Below, piece after piece: positions 8,023 through 16,926 of a stretch of DNA of 64,000 nucleotides. The notes beneath the pieces are model-generated. The model did no database searches. It saw only the letters and a list, made by a program, of their open reading frames with translations, and had not been told where the DNA came from. The position numbers were made by a program, and so were the translations under genes. How positions within the stretch are numbered: the first letter of the stretch is position 1; each line of letters opens with the position of its first letter. Origin of the DNA: Salinimicrobium marinum (lineage in GTDB: Bacteria; Bacteroidota; Bacteroidia; Flavobacteriales; Flavobacteriaceae); NCBI RefSeq assembly GCF_014651535.1, contig NZ_BMXB01000014.1, positions 28,039 to 92,038 on the forward strand. Reading direction: 5' to 3'.

Positions 8023-8571
8023 TTGGAATATTACAACTACATTAAATCCTTGCACCTCATTTTTGTGATTACCTGGTTCGCCGGACTTTTTTATATTCCA
8101 AGGCTGTTCATCTATCATATTGAGGCTGCAGAAAAACCCTCACCCGACAAGGAGATCCTGACCACGCAATTAAAAATGATGACCAAAAGGCTTTGGTTCA
8201 TCATTACCTGGCCTTCTGCAATTCTTGCCACCTTCTTTGCAGTTTGGCTGTTAATCCTTATTCCCGATTGGCTTCAGCAGCCCTGGATGCATGTAAAACT
8301 GGCCTTTGTGCTCCTGCTCTTCTTATATCATTTTAAATGTCATCACCTGTTTACACAACTTCAGCAGGATAGAATCACCTGGACATCCACTCAAATGCGA
8401 CTCTGGAACGAAGTTTCTACGCTTATCCTCTTTGCCGTAATTTTTCTGGTGATCGTTAGGGATGCGGTTAATTGGATCTACGGCGTTATCGGGATCTTTC
8501 TTTTGGCAGGAATGTTAATGCTGGGAGTGAAGATTTATAAGCGGCTAAGAGCAAAAAATCCCGATCTTTAA
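8023..8571 (+). CDS. hemJ: protoporphyrinogen IX oxidase, HemJ type
   Basis: HemJ is the membrane enzyme that oxidises protoporphyrinogen IX to protoporphyrin IX in many bacteria lacking HemG or HemY. The 182-residue protein has four hydrophobic segments, the conserved N-terminal block YIKSLHLIFVITWFAGLFYI with His11, and the block WMHVKLAFVLLL with the conserved lysine. The only start that gives the conserved N-terminus is TTG at 8023, 6 bases after the toxin stop. A weak start right behind the toxin gene suggests translation depends partly on ribosomes arriving from it. Confidence 0.92.
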   Translation: MEYYNYIKSLHLIFVITWFAGLFYIPRLFIYHIEAAEKPSPDKEILTTQLKMMTKRLWFIITWPSAILATFFAVWLLILIPDWLQQPWMHVKLAFVLLLFLYHFKCHHLFTQLQQDRITWTSTQMRLWNEVSTLILFAVIFLVIVRDAVNWIYGVIGIFLLAGMLMLGVKIYKRLRAKNPDL

Positions 8572-8615
8572 TAATGGTTTGATAATTGATATCTTTACCG
8601 GAGCAATAAAAATTC

Positions 8616-10070
8616 ATGAGGCTTTTAAAATTCTCCTTACGTACCCGGATATTCTTTTCCATGATCTTACTGGTGTTGCTGGCTTCCATTTTAATTGGAG
8701 GAATGACCGTGATCCAGTACAAGAAAGAAGCCCAGGATTATCACCGGGAACGTCTTGAACGAAAAGAAGAGGGGATAAGGGAGAACATTAAGTTTGTAAT
8801 TGAAAGTACCACTTACGAGGTTTCAGAAGAGAATATTCGGCTCATTCTAAAGGACAGGAACAAGATCCATGAGATTGCCCAGGTTCATAATATGCCCCTC
8901 AATGTGTACAGCCTGCGTGGAAACCTGATTTTGAAATCCAACCAGTCATTTTTCAGGGATACGACAGATCTTTTTCTGGATCAGGAAATCCTGGGTGATC
9001 TGGAAGGCTCACCCAGAAAAAGGGTAGTGCGGCACACCGTCAAAAATGATAAAAAATTCCAATCTTCCTATACTTACATTACAGATAATAAATTCAAACC
9101 CCTTGCGATCCTTAATCTTCCATACCTTGAAGATGATTATTTTATAACCAGGGATCTGCGTAATTTCCTTATCAAACTTACTGAAGTTTACCTCTTTATG
9201 CTGGCGCTGGCGATTGTTATGGCTTATTTTCTGTCCAAATATATTACCCGGTCATTAAAAACTATTTCAGAAAAAATCACGGAAACCCGTCTGGATAAGC
9301 AAAATAAGAAGATTGATATAGGTAATGTAAGTGAAGAGATCTACACCCTGGTGGAGGCGTACAACAGTATGATCGATGAACTTGAAGAAAGCGCGGTAAA
9401 ACTTGCTACCAGCGAAAGGGAACAGGCCTGGCGTGAGATGGCAAAACAGGTGGCGCACGAGATCAAGAATCCATTGACGCCCATGAGGCTGAGTGTTCAG
9501 AGTTTTGAGCGAAATTTTGATCCCAATGATCCCGAAATCTATAAAAAGGTGGAGGAATACAGCAATACGTTGATTAATCAGATCGACACTATGAGTTCCA
9601 TTGCTTCGGCTTTTTCAAACTTCGCGAAGATGCCGGCGCAGCAGAATGAAACCTTAAATGTTCCGAAAATTGTAAAACTTGCCCTGGATATTTTTAATGA
9701 AGGTTATGTAATGTTCTCTTCTGAAAAAGAGGAAATCCTTGCAAAATTTGATCGTACACAGCTTATTCGGGTAGTTACCAATCTGGTTAAAAACGCCATT
9801 CATGCTACCGAAGGTGTTAATAATCCGGCGGTGTTGGTATCGGTGACCGAAGAAGAAGAAAACGTGTGCATTAGTATTTCAGATAACGGGGTAGGAATTT
9901 CCGAAGAAAACAGGGAAAAAATATTCGAACCTAAATTCACGACAAAATCCAGCGGAATGGGCTTAGGCCTGGCGATGGTGAAGAATATTGTGGAAAATTA
10001 TAATGGCAGTATAACCTTTACCTCTAAAATAAATAAAGGTACTATCTTTAAGGTACATTTTCCAAAATAG
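8616..10070 (+). CDS. membrane sensor histidine kinase, NtrY-like
   Basis: A 484-residue inner-membrane kinase. A transmembrane segment (about residues 13-32) precedes a periplasmic sensory domain; a second segment (about 187-208) leads to a HAMP linker and the dimerisation domain with phospho-acceptor His281 in VAHEIKNPLTPMRL. The ATPase domain shows the N box (TNLVKNAIHAT), G1 (ISDNGVGIS) and G2 (SSGMGLGLAMVK). The HEIKNPLTPM block is typical of NtrY-like kinases. No response regulator is adjacent, so it is an orphan; signal unknown. The crotonase gene starts 5 bases later. Confidence 0.92.
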   Translation: MRLLKFSLRTRIFFSMILLVLLASILIGGMTVIQYKKEAQDYHRERLERKEEGIRENIKFVIESTTYEVSEENIRLILKDRNKIHEIAQVHNMPLNVYSLRGNLILKSNQSFFRDTTDLFLDQEILGDLEGSPRKRVVRHTVKNDKKFQSSYTYITDNKFKPLAILNLPYLEDDYFITRDLRNFLIKLTEVYLFMLALAIVMAYFLSKYITRSLKTISEKITETRLDKQNKKIDIGNVSEEIYTLVEAYNSMIDELEESAVKLATSEREQAWREMAKQVAHEIKNPLTPMRLSVQSFERNFDPNDPEIYKKVEEYSNTLINQIDTMSSIASAFSNFAKMPAQQNETLNVPKIVKLALDIFNEGYVMFSSEKEEILAKFDRTQLIRVVTNLVKNAIHATEGVNNPAVLVSVTEEEENVCISISDNGVGISEENREKIFEPKFTTKSSGMGLGLAMVKNIVENYNGSITFTSKINKGTIFKVHFPK

Positions 10071-10075
10071 ACATT

Positions 10076-10858
10076 ATGAAATACGAAAATATCCTATCTG
10101 AAACACAAGACGGCATTGCCCAAATAACTATTAACCGGCCTAAGAAGCTTAATGCTTTGAACAAAGAGACCATAAGTGAACTTAACAGGGCTTTTCGGTT
10201 AGCTGAAGGGGATGCTGAGGTGAAGGTCGTAATCCTTACCGGAAGTGGTGAAAAAGCCTTTGTTGCAGGAGCCGATATTAGTGAATTCTCAGATTATTCT
10301 GAAGAGGAAGGAAAGGAACTGGCAGCCGAAGGTCAGCGATTGCTTTTTGATTATGTGGCTAATTTCAGCAAGCCTGTTATAGCTGCTGTAAATGGTTTTG
10401 CCCTGGGTGGCGGTTTGGAACTTGCCATGGCTGCGCATTTCAGGATTGCAAGTGATAATGCAAAAATGGGCTTGCCCGAAGTTTCTTTAGGAGTAATTCC
10501 GGGTTATGGAGGGACACAACGTTTGCCTCAGCTCGTAGGAAAAGGCAGGGCAATGGAAATGATCATGACTGCAGGAATGATAGATGCCAACCAGGCATTG
10601 CAATACAACCTGGTAAACCATGTTACCACGGTCGAAGAATTGTTACCATTTGCTGAAAAACTTGCGGGAAAGATTATGAAAAATTCCCTGGTGGCAATCT
10701 CTGCGGCCATTAAGGCGGTAAATTCCAATTATAAAGAAGGAGTGAACGGATTCGAAGTAGAAATTGAAGAATTCGGAAACGCTTTCGGAACCGAAGATTT
10801 TAAGGAGGGAACCTCTGCTTTTCTGAACAAGCGCAAAGCCAGCTTCCCGGGAAAATAG
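10076..10858 (+). CDS. enoyl-CoA hydratase/isomerase (crotonase family)
   Basis: A 260-residue cytoplasmic protein of standard family length. The oxyanion-hole motifs are present (AFVAGADISEF and NGFALGGGLELAMAAH), and catalytic glutamates fit EL in GGGLELA and PE in GLPEVSLGVIPGYGGTQRL. That pair is expected of a true enoyl-CoA hydratase acting on short- to medium-chain trans-2-enoyl-CoA. It is 5 bases after the kinase gene and is followed by a terminator, so the two form a transcription unit. The exact substrate cannot be told. Confidence 0.93.
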   Translation: MKYENILSETQDGIAQITINRPKKLNALNKETISELNRAFRLAEGDAEVKVVILTGSGEKAFVAGADISEFSDYSEEEGKELAAEGQRLLFDYVANFSKPVIAAVNGFALGGGLELAMAAHFRIASDNAKMGLPEVSLGVIPGYGGTQRLPQLVGKGRAMEMIMTAGMIDANQALQYNLVNHVTTVEELLPFAEKLAGKIMKNSLVAISAAIKAVNSNYKEGVNGFEVEIEEFGNAFGTEDFKEGTSAFLNKRKASFPGK

Positions 10859-10891
10859 ATTTCGAAACTCAAGATAAAGAAGATATATATA

Positions 10892-10928
10892 TCCCATGGC
10901 TCATCCGGAGCTGTGGGAATTTTTTTTT
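10892..10928 (+). terminator. intrinsic terminator after the crotonase gene
   Basis: An 11-bp stem with two wobble pairs (TCCCATGGCTC / GAGCTGTGGGA), a 5-base loop and then nine T. Confidence 0.85.
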
Positions 10929-10980
10929 GTTCTTTCTCACTTTTGAATAAGCATAAAAAATTAGGATTAAATCCTTTTTT

Positions 10981-12081
10981 ATGGAAATTATCCATATTTT
11001 TGTTGCTGTGGAAAGGAATGATTACATCAAAGGAAGAGGAGCCCAGCAGCAGGTGGCCAATCGGTTCTCGCTTCATTCACATGAAATGCGGGATGATTTT
11101 CTTAATTATTGTGCTGTGGAAGGAGAGGAAGCAAACGATTCCAAAACTTCCTTTATAGAAACTTTTCCGAAAACAATTGTCAATAAAGTAACCAGTCCAG
11201 ACGTGGGCATGGAATTCTCCCTCAATCCGTATCAGGGTTGTGAACACGGCTGCGTATACTGCTACGCCCGGAATTCTCATGAATACTGGGGTTATGGTGC
11301 CGGACTCGATTTTGAACAAAAGATCCTTGTCAAGAGAAATGCCGTAGAACTATTGGAGCAGAAATTGCGAAGCAAAGGCTGGAAAGCTGCACCCATCGTC
11401 CTTTCCGGCAATACCGACTGCTATCAGCCAGTCGAAAAAAAGCTGAAGATCACCAGAAGTTTGCTGCAGTTATTCCTGAAGTATAAGCATCCGGTGGGGA
11501 TTATCACTAAAAACGCTCTCATTCAGAGGGATCTTGATATCCTGCAGGAACTTGCAAAAGATAATCTTGTAAGGGTGAATTTGTCGATTACTTCTTTGGA
11601 AGAAAAAACAAGAAGGTTGCTGGAACCTCGCACAGCCAGCATCAAAAAGCGACTGGAAACCGTAGAGAAACTGCATGAAAGAGGGGTGCCGGTAAACGTG
11701 ATGATGGCACCTATCATTCCTGGTATCAACAGCCATGAGGTTCTGCCACTGGTTAAAGAAGTTGCTGAAAGAGGTGCCTGCGGAGTGGGCTATACAATGG
11801 TGCGGCTAAACGGGGCTATCGGCGAAATCTTTTCCCAATGGATTCACAAAGCCATGCCCCATAAAGCTGAAAAGGTGCTGCATCAAATTGCCGAATGCCA
11901 TAACGGAGCCCTTAATGACAGCCGTTTTGGTGCAAGAATGAAAGGTGACGGTAAAATAGCCGATCAGGTAGCTCAACAGTTTGCCATTGCCAGAAAAAAA
12001 TATCTTTCAGGCAGGGAAAGGCCATCTTTGAATTGTGCCTTGCACGAACAGTATAAAGATGGACAGCTAAAACTGTTTTAA
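10981..12081 (+). CDS. PA0069-family radical SAM protein (SplB-like)
   Basis: A protein of up to 366 residues with the radical SAM cluster motif C-EHG-C-VY-C inside LNPYQGCEHGCVYCYARN and the family's N-terminal block YIKGRGAQQQVANRFS. It is related in fold to spore photoproduct lyase, but its substrate in non-sporulating bacteria is unknown. The start is uncertain: the conserved block begins at residue 15, and a GTG at 11008 would give a shorter N-terminus closer to relatives. It follows a strong terminator and stands as a single gene. Confidence 0.9.
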   Translation: MEIIHIFVAVERNDYIKGRGAQQQVANRFSLHSHEMRDDFLNYCAVEGEEANDSKTSFIETFPKTIVNKVTSPDVGMEFSLNPYQGCEHGCVYCYARNSHEYWGYGAGLDFEQKILVKRNAVELLEQKLRSKGWKAAPIVLSGNTDCYQPVEKKLKITRSLLQLFLKYKHPVGIITKNALIQRDLDILQELAKDNLVRVNLSITSLEEKTRRLLEPRTASIKKRLETVEKLHERGVPVNVMMAPIIPGINSHEVLPLVKEVAERGACGVGYTMVRLNGAIGEIFSQWIHKAMPHKAEKVLHQIAECHNGALNDSRFGARMKGDGKIADQVAQQFAIARKKYLSGRERPSLNCALHEQYKDGQLKLF

Positions 12082-12145
12082 CTTCTACTCCGGGGGTTTC
12101 AGAGAATTACGGTTAATTTCCTTATATTAAAGTAAAAAGAGAAAG

Positions 12146-12568
12146 ATGAAAAAGATACTTTATACAATGCTACTTTCTGTCATTCTCCTGAGCTGCTCTG
12201 ACGACGACGACGTGGAGGTTAATCCTTTAGTGGGAAGCTGGGAATTAATGGCCGTAGATAATGAGGCCGTCTATGATGCACCCGAAGATGAAGAGATCGT
12301 GATCACATTTAAAGAAAGAGAATACATTGGTGAAACATCGGTAAATGAATTTGGGGGAGATTATGAAATAGTTAGCAACAGGTTACTTCTTACCAACTCC
12401 TATACCTCTGAAATTGGAGAAACTGCCTGGGGAAACTTATTTTATGAGGGCATTCGAAATGCATATGATGAAGAGGAGGAAAGATCTGAATTTACTTATA
12501 CTATTCAGGGAGATACCCTCACCTCAAGAAGTACAGAAGACATCATGATTTTTACCCGGTTTGAATGA
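12146..12568 (+). CDS. small lipoprotein, lipocalin-like
   Basis: A 140-residue lipoprotein: hydrophobic N-terminus ending in the lipobox LLSC, then a run of aspartates (SDDDD), typical of Bacteroidota surface-exported lipoproteins. The mature part opens with VGSWELMAVD, the usual start of lipocalin-like domains, followed by alternating strands. No ligand can be inferred. It converges with the HD hydrolase gene, with only 2 bases between the stops. Confidence 0.8.
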   Translation: MKKILYTMLLSVILLSCSDDDDVEVNPLVGSWELMAVDNEAVYDAPEDEEIVITFKEREYIGETSVNEFGGDYEIVSNRLLLTNSYTSEIGETAWGNLFYEGIRNAYDEEEERSEFTYTIQGDTLTSRSTEDIMIFTRFE

Positions 12569-12570
12569 AT

Positions 12571-13227
12571 TCATTCCTCGTTAACTCCCCATTCCCGATA
12601 AAACTGATCCAGAAATTGCTCCATGAACAAATGTCTTTCTTCAGCCAGTTTCCTGCCGGTTTTGGTATTCATCCGGTCTTTTAAAAGAAACAGTTTTTCA
12701 TAAAAATGATTGACCGTGGGGGCAGTGGATTTTTTATACTCCTCTTTGGTCATATGCAGGTTTGGCTTAATTTCAGGATCATATAAAGCCCTGCCCTTAT
12801 ATCCGCCGTAATTGAAAGTGCGGGCAATTCCTATGGCACCCAACGCATCGAGGCGATCGGCATCCTGCACAATATCCAGTTCGGGAGACGTAAAGCTTTG
12901 GGATTCGTTGCCGCCTTTAAAAGATATATTTTCAATGATCTTTACCACATGATTTGTAACTTCGGGTGCAACTTGCTGATCCTTTAGAAATTCTCCGGCT
13001 ACTCTTGGGCCAACAGTTTCATCACCATTATGGAATTTAGAATCTGCAATATCGTGTAAAAGAGCTCCGAGAGCTACAATAAAACCATCGGCTTTTTCAG
13101 TTTTTGCAATCTTACAGGCATTGTTGTACACCCTCTCAATGTGAAACCAGTCATGTCCGCCCTCAGCATTTTTAAGAGTTTCTTTTACAAAAGAAATGGT
13201 ATTGGCGATGATTTGTGATTGCGTCAT
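12571..13227 (-). CDS. HD-domain phosphohydrolase
   Basis: A 218-residue cytoplasmic protein of the YpgQ/YedJ type. It shows the HD-superfamily metal ligands: H in GGHDWFHIERV, HD in LGALLHDIADSKFHNGD, and a later D in IVQDADRLDALGAIGIART, which is the YedJ-like signature. Such proteins hydrolyse nucleotides or related phosphoesters; the substrate is not predictable here. It is transcribed leftward behind the acyltransferase gene, 39 bases away. Confidence 0.88.
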   Translation of the reverse strand: MTQSQIIANTISFVKETLKNAEGGHDWFHIERVYNNACKIAKTEKADGFIVALGALLHDIADSKFHNGDETVGPRVAGEFLKDQQVAPEVTNHVVKIIENISFKGGNESQSFTSPELDIVQDADRLDALGAIGIARTFNYGGYKGRALYDPEIKPNLHMTKEEYKKSTAPTVNHFYEKLFLLKDRMNTKTGRKLAEERHLFMEQFLDQFYREWGVNEE

Positions 13228-13266
13228 GAAATGATGTGGATTATTTAAACTGAAAAATCTTAGAGC

Positions 13267-14007
13267 TTATTTAATGTCGGCGGTAATGGTACGCTCCACC
13301 TGTGCCACCAGGCTTACCGGATCCTGAGAACCTACTGAAAAAGGTTCATGTACTTTCAGATTGAGATTCACACCTATTCCCATGGGGAAGTTTCCATACC
13401 TGAACAGTTTCCAGCTGTTATTGATGGTAATGGGCACTACAGTGGCATTGGGCATTTTTTTAAAGAGCATTTGCAATCCCTGGACTGCAAACTTTTTGGG
13501 TGCCCCTGTCCGGCTACGGGTACCTTCCGGAAATATTACAGCAGAACGATTGTGTTCATTGAGATAGTCTGCAAATCGGGACATTTTGGTCAGGGCTTCT
13601 CTTCCGTTCTTTCTGTCGATAAGGATATTTCCGCCATGTCTTAAATTGAAAGAAATACCGGGAATCCCTTTTCCCAGTTCTTTTTTGCTGATGAATTTGG
13701 GGTGATATTTTCTGAAATGCCAGATGATAGGAGGTATATCAAACATTCCCTGATGATTTGCTACGAAAATACAGGGCTTGCCGGCAGGAATTTTATAAGG
13801 ATTATCTACATTAAAGTTGGTGCCGAGAATATTTAAGCAACGCAGCAGGAAAAAATTAAAGATATCAACACTTTTTTTATGTGCCTCATATCCTCCCAAT
13901 TTCAAGCTAATCCACTGTATCCCATGGAAAATAAGCAGCGTGAGAAAAAAGAATAAGTAAAAAAGTACCGATAAAGGGTAGGAAAGAATTTTTTTGATCG
14001 TTTTCAT
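13267..14007 (-). CDS. plsC: 1-acyl-sn-glycerol-3-phosphate acyltransferase
   Basis: PlsC converts lysophosphatidate to phosphatidate at the inner membrane. The protein has an N-terminal membrane segment (about residues 9-30), the catalytic NHQGMFD block (HX4D), the substrate-binding block VIFPEGTRSRTG, and the later motif VVPITINNS. I start at the ATG at 14007; the frame is open to a GTG at 14043, but that would add a 12-residue polar extension before the membrane helix. Bacteroidota often carry several homologues, so the symbol describes the family. Confidence 0.9.
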   Translation of the reverse strand: MKTIKKILSYPLSVLFYLFFFLTLLIFHGIQWISLKLGGYEAHKKSVDIFNFFLLRCLNILGTNFNVDNPYKIPAGKPCIFVANHQGMFDIPPIIWHFRKYHPKFISKKELGKGIPGISFNLRHGGNILIDRKNGREALTKMSRFADYLNEHNRSAVIFPEGTRSRTGAPKKFAVQGLQMLFKKMPNATVVPITINNSWKLFRYGNFPMGIGVNLNLKVHEPFSVGSQDPVSLVAQVERTITADIK

Positions 14008-14082
14008 TGCATTTATTCCTTGCGAACAGGTGCGCAATTTCACAATTTATTTCTTACCCTACAACATAGAACCCATTTTTGC

Positions 14083-15249
14083 TTAAGCAGCAGCTTTGGT
14101 ATACTTCTTTTCTTTTTTACGGCGGCTCTTTTTTCTTAATTTATTAATCCAGATTATAGTACCGGTAACAGGTAAGCTTGTTGCAATTAAACATGCAATA
14201 AAATAAAGGATCTTTGAAAAGGTTCCAAAAATATCCCCAACGTGAAGCGGCTTTATAAGAGAAGCTACCTGTACATTAAGAGGCTTGTCCCGGTAGATCT
14301 CCCTGTCTTCCACAGTACCTGCTTTGTTTATTACCAACTGGTCTGCAATCACGGGTGAAAACGATGCATCATTATATTTCCTTACGCTGTACACGGGATT
14401 CCTCTCATTAGGAAAGCTAATGGAAGTTTTTCCGGTGTAGGAGAGTTCGCGGTTGGTAATTGCATAAACTTCTTCCAGGCTCACTTCCTGTCCTGCTTCG
14501 AGGTTGAGCTGTTCATAGGTCGCGCCGCCGCCTCTGTTAAATATTTCTGCGCCAATTACGTTTCCGGCGATCTCCCTATAGCCTTCAAAAGACCAGCACA
14601 GGCCGGTGAGTCCCATTACAATGATTAAAAGAAGAGAATAGAATCCAAGGGTGTTATGTAAGTCGTGATTGATCCTTTTCCAGTTGGCTTTGGTTTTTAT
14701 CTTAAATCCCGGTTTGAAGTTTCTCCACTTCATTTTCTTCGGAAACCACAACACAAGTCCGGAGATGGACAGCAAAAGAAAAATTATGGTAGCAACACCC
14801 ACTATAGGTCGGCCAATATTGGTATCTACCAGTAGCCAGCGATGAAGCCGGAACATACTGAACATGAAATCATCTGCTGAAGAGGGCGGAGCAGAAAATA
14901 CTTCGGCAGTGTGAGGGTTGAGTAGGAAAGTTGTTCCACGGCGGTCTTCGGGAGAGGTTTTGATCCTTGCCTCATAGAAACTTCCTGATTTTTCTGAAAT
15001 AGTGAGGCTGTTAAGTTCCCCTAGCCCTTCCGCGGAAATTGTGGAAGCAAGTTCATCCAGACTTTTTACCGGTTGCTCTGTATCTTCTAACGGAACATCT
15101 TCAGCGAAAAGAGCCTTTATTTCTGTGTCGAAAACCAAAATAGTTCCGGTAAGACAAATGATGAAAATTATGATACCGCTCCCTATTCCAAGCCATAAAT
15201 GAATATCATTTATAAACTTCCTAATGCCATAGCTTTTCTTTTTTTTCAT
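14083..15249 (-). CDS. PepSY-associated membrane protein, iron-linked
   Basis: A 388-residue inner-membrane protein of the PiuB/PepSY-TM type. It has an N-terminal helix after a KKKK start (about residues 12-35), a periplasmic PepSY domain, further helices near 150-170, 200-220 and 345-375, and conserved histidines in MFRLHRWLL, NHDLHNTLGFY and KPLHVGDIFG that suit heme or metal binding in the membrane. Relatives are found with siderophore receptors and are thought to be ferric reductases. A Fur-like inverted repeat overlaps its predicted transcript start, supporting an iron role. No receptor gene is adjacent. Confidence 0.88.
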   Translation of the reverse strand: MKKKKSYGIRKFINDIHLWLGIGSGIIIFIICLTGTILVFDTEIKALFAEDVPLEDTEQPVKSLDELASTISAEGLGELNSLTISEKSGSFYEARIKTSPEDRRGTTFLLNPHTAEVFSAPPSSADDFMFSMFRLHRWLLVDTNIGRPIVGVATIIFLLLSISGLVLWFPKKMKWRNFKPGFKIKTKANWKRINHDLHNTLGFYSLLLIIVMGLTGLCWSFEGYREIAGNVIGAEIFNRGGGATYEQLNLEAGQEVSLEEVYAITNRELSYTGKTSISFPNERNPVYSVRKYNDASFSPVIADQLVINKAGTVEDREIYRDKPLNVQVASLIKPLHVGDIFGTFSKILYFIACLIATSLPVTGTIIWINKLRKKSRRKKEKKYTKAAA

Positions 15250-15281
15250 GGGAACGACAGTTAAATTCGTTATTATCCTTA

Positions 15282-15309
15282 TTTAGACTTATTATAAAGA
15301 ACAAATATA
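15282..15309 (-). promoter_or_regulatory. promoter with candidate Fur-family box for the PepSY gene
   Basis: On the minus strand, TATATTTG (15309-15302) is a perfect -7 box. Three bases downstream lies TTTAGACTTATTATAAA (15282-15298 as read on the plus strand), an imperfect 7-1-7 inverted repeat covering the expected transcript start. The same arrangement occurs before feoA. Confidence 0.5.
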
Positions 15310-15417
15310 GATTAGTTTTTGACTGCCGCAAAATTCCATTAAAATATTTTTGAAATTTATATGAATGGGAAATATGACCCTGGGAGGTTATGATTCTCTT
15401 ATTTTTCAGCTATGCAT

Positions 15418-15454
15418 AAAAAAACCGCCTCATTGTTGTAATGAGGCGGTTTTT
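15418..15454 (-). terminator. intrinsic terminator after the bacilliredoxin gene
   Basis: A perfect 9-bp stem (CCGCCTCAT / ATGAGGCGG) with a 7-base loop, flanked by A and T runs so it can act on both strands. It lies 25 bases beyond the bacilliredoxin stop. Confidence 0.9.
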
Positions 15455-15479
15455 ATATTTGTTCGAATTTTGTAGAGTT

Positions 15480-15890
15480 CTAGCAGAACTCGTCATAGGC
15501 TCCGGAAAGGTTTTCTGCAATCATTTCTGCAGGTCGACCTTCAATATGATGTCTTTCCAGCATATGCACTAATTCACCATCCTTGAATAATGCCATAGAT
15601 GGAGAAGAAGGAGGGAAAGGTATCATGTAACTTCTGGCTTTGTCTGTTGCTTCTTTATCAACACCTGCGAAAACTGTTACTAAATTATCTGGACGTTTGC
15701 TGTTTTGTAATGAAATACGTGCACCTGGACGTGCATTTGCCGCAGCACAACCACAAACAGAATTTACTACCACAAGAGTAGTTCCTTTTTTGGCGATTGC
15801 TTCATCAACTTCAGCCTCGGTGTGTAGTTCCTGAAAACCAACATTGGTCAGGTCCTCACGCATTGGTTTAACTAATTCTGCTGGATACAT
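15480..15890 (-). CDS. bacilliredoxin (BrxA/BrxB family)
   Basis: A 136-residue cytoplasmic thioredoxin-fold protein with the family's CGC motif (NSVCGCAAANARPG, Cys46 and Cys48), conserved FPPSSPSMALFKDG and a C-terminal cysteine. In Firmicutes BrxA/B remove bacillithiol from proteins after oxidative stress; Bacteroidota also carry the family, some with bacillithiol synthesis genes, none of which are in this window. It is a single gene followed by a strong terminator. Confidence 0.93.
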   Translation of the reverse strand: MYPAELVKPMREDLTNVGFQELHTEAEVDEAIAKKGTTLVVVNSVCGCAAANARPGARISLQNSKRPDNLVTVFAGVDKEATDKARSYMIPFPPSSPSMALFKDGELVHMLERHHIEGRPAEMIAENLSGAYDEFC

Positions 15891-16038
15891 ATTGTTTGTT
15901 TTATTTTATATAAATCTTTTGAACTAACAAAGATACCAAATTAACTTCAGCTTATTAAATTTTCAAAACTATATAACTATGGGGATATAGATGCAGGCTA
16001 TTTGACTTATAAGTTGGAATAAGTGCCTCATTAATGTT

Positions 16039-16046
16039 TATCTTTG
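16039..16046 (+). promoter_or_regulatory. -7 box of the TerB/J-domain gene
   Basis: TATCTTTG matches TAnnTTTG 19 bases before the ATG at 16066; a TTG lies 22 bases upstream of the box (16014-16016), a little wider than ideal. Confidence 0.4.
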
Positions 16047-16065
16047 CCACGTAAAATTTTCTACA

Positions 16066-16794
16066 ATGATTAAATGGATGGCCGCAGTAGTCGGCTTTAT
16101 GTTTTTAGGCTTTCGGGGTGCAATCATAGGGTTTATTATTGGGAGTCTGTTCGATTTCATGACCTCTTCAAGAGTGAAATTTACCGGATTTTCAGGGGGT
16201 GAACAAAATGTTTCTCCTGGAGATTTTGAGCTGCACCTACTTTCCTTATCGGCACTGGTTATAAAAGCAGACGGGAGTGTATCTCAGACAGAACTGGATT
16301 ATGTGCGCACTTATTTTGTACAGGCCTATGGAAAAGAGCGGGCAAATGCCATTTTCAGGACTTTTAACGATGTGATCAAAAACAGGGAGTTATCTGCTTC
16401 GAGAATTGCGCAGTATCTCGCCACCCGAACTCAGTATCCGGCACGGTTGCAGATCACTCATTTTCTCTTCGGAATAGCTAACGCAGATGGCAGGGTTAGT
16501 GAAGCGGAAGCCAATGTAATCCAGCAAATTGCCGGATATCTGCGCATTGGTGTGAAAGATTATGAGAGTATCAAGGCCATGTTCTTTAAAACGGCAGACA
16601 ATGCTTACAAGATCCTGGAAATTGATAAGTCCGCTACCGATGCTGAAGTTAAGAAGGCATTCAGAACTATGGCGAAGAAGTACCATCCCGATAAACTGCA
16701 ACATATGGACGAGGCCTACAGAGCCGGAGCTGAGGAAAAATTCAGGAAAGTCCAGGAGGCCTATGAACAGATACAAAAAGAGCGGGGAATGTAA
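16066..16794 (+). CDS. DjlA-like membrane co-chaperone (TerB plus J domain)
   Basis: A 242-residue protein: one or two N-terminal membrane segments (about residues 4-28), a TerB-like helical domain (about 50-165, with acidic ADGSVSQTELDY and ADGRVSEAEANV repeats) and a C-terminal J domain (about 178-240) with the essential HPD in AKKYHPDKL. This matches DjlA, a DnaK co-chaperone anchored in the inner membrane. It is transcribed alone. The J domain has an intact HPD, so it should stimulate DnaK. Confidence 0.9.
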   Translation: MIKWMAAVVGFMFLGFRGAIIGFIIGSLFDFMTSSRVKFTGFSGGEQNVSPGDFELHLLSLSALVIKADGSVSQTELDYVRTYFVQAYGKERANAIFRTFNDVIKNRELSASRIAQYLATRTQYPARLQITHFLFGIANADGRVSEAEANVIQQIAGYLRIGVKDYESIKAMFFKTADNAYKILEIDKSATDAEVKKAFRTMAKKYHPDKLQHMDEAYRAGAEEKFRKVQEAYEQIQKERGM

Positions 16795-16870
16795 TTTTTT
16801 TCTGAAGAGGCTCTTCTTCTAACTCCTGACCATTTGTCTCAGGAAACCCACACTCAGTAATTTAACCTTA

Positions 16871-16890
16871 TTTTTAGACATATCTAAAAA
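16871..16890. promoter_or_regulatory. candidate MntR/DtxR operator
   Basis: TTTTTAGA-CATA-TCTAAAAA is a perfect 8-4-8 inverted repeat, 36 bases before the first gene of the operon encoding the MntR-like regulator. It abuts a -7-like sequence (TATTTTTTG, 16891-16899), so a bound repressor would block polymerase. Form and AT-rich arms resemble DtxR/SirR-type boxes. Confidence 0.6.
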
Positions 16891-16926
16891 TATTTTTTGT
16901 TACTTCGTTTTTTATTAATTGAGAAA

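Noticed and set aside
8616..10858. Kinase and crotonase as a two-component system
   Set aside because: No receiver domain is present in the downstream gene; it is a plain crotonase with its catalytic residues.
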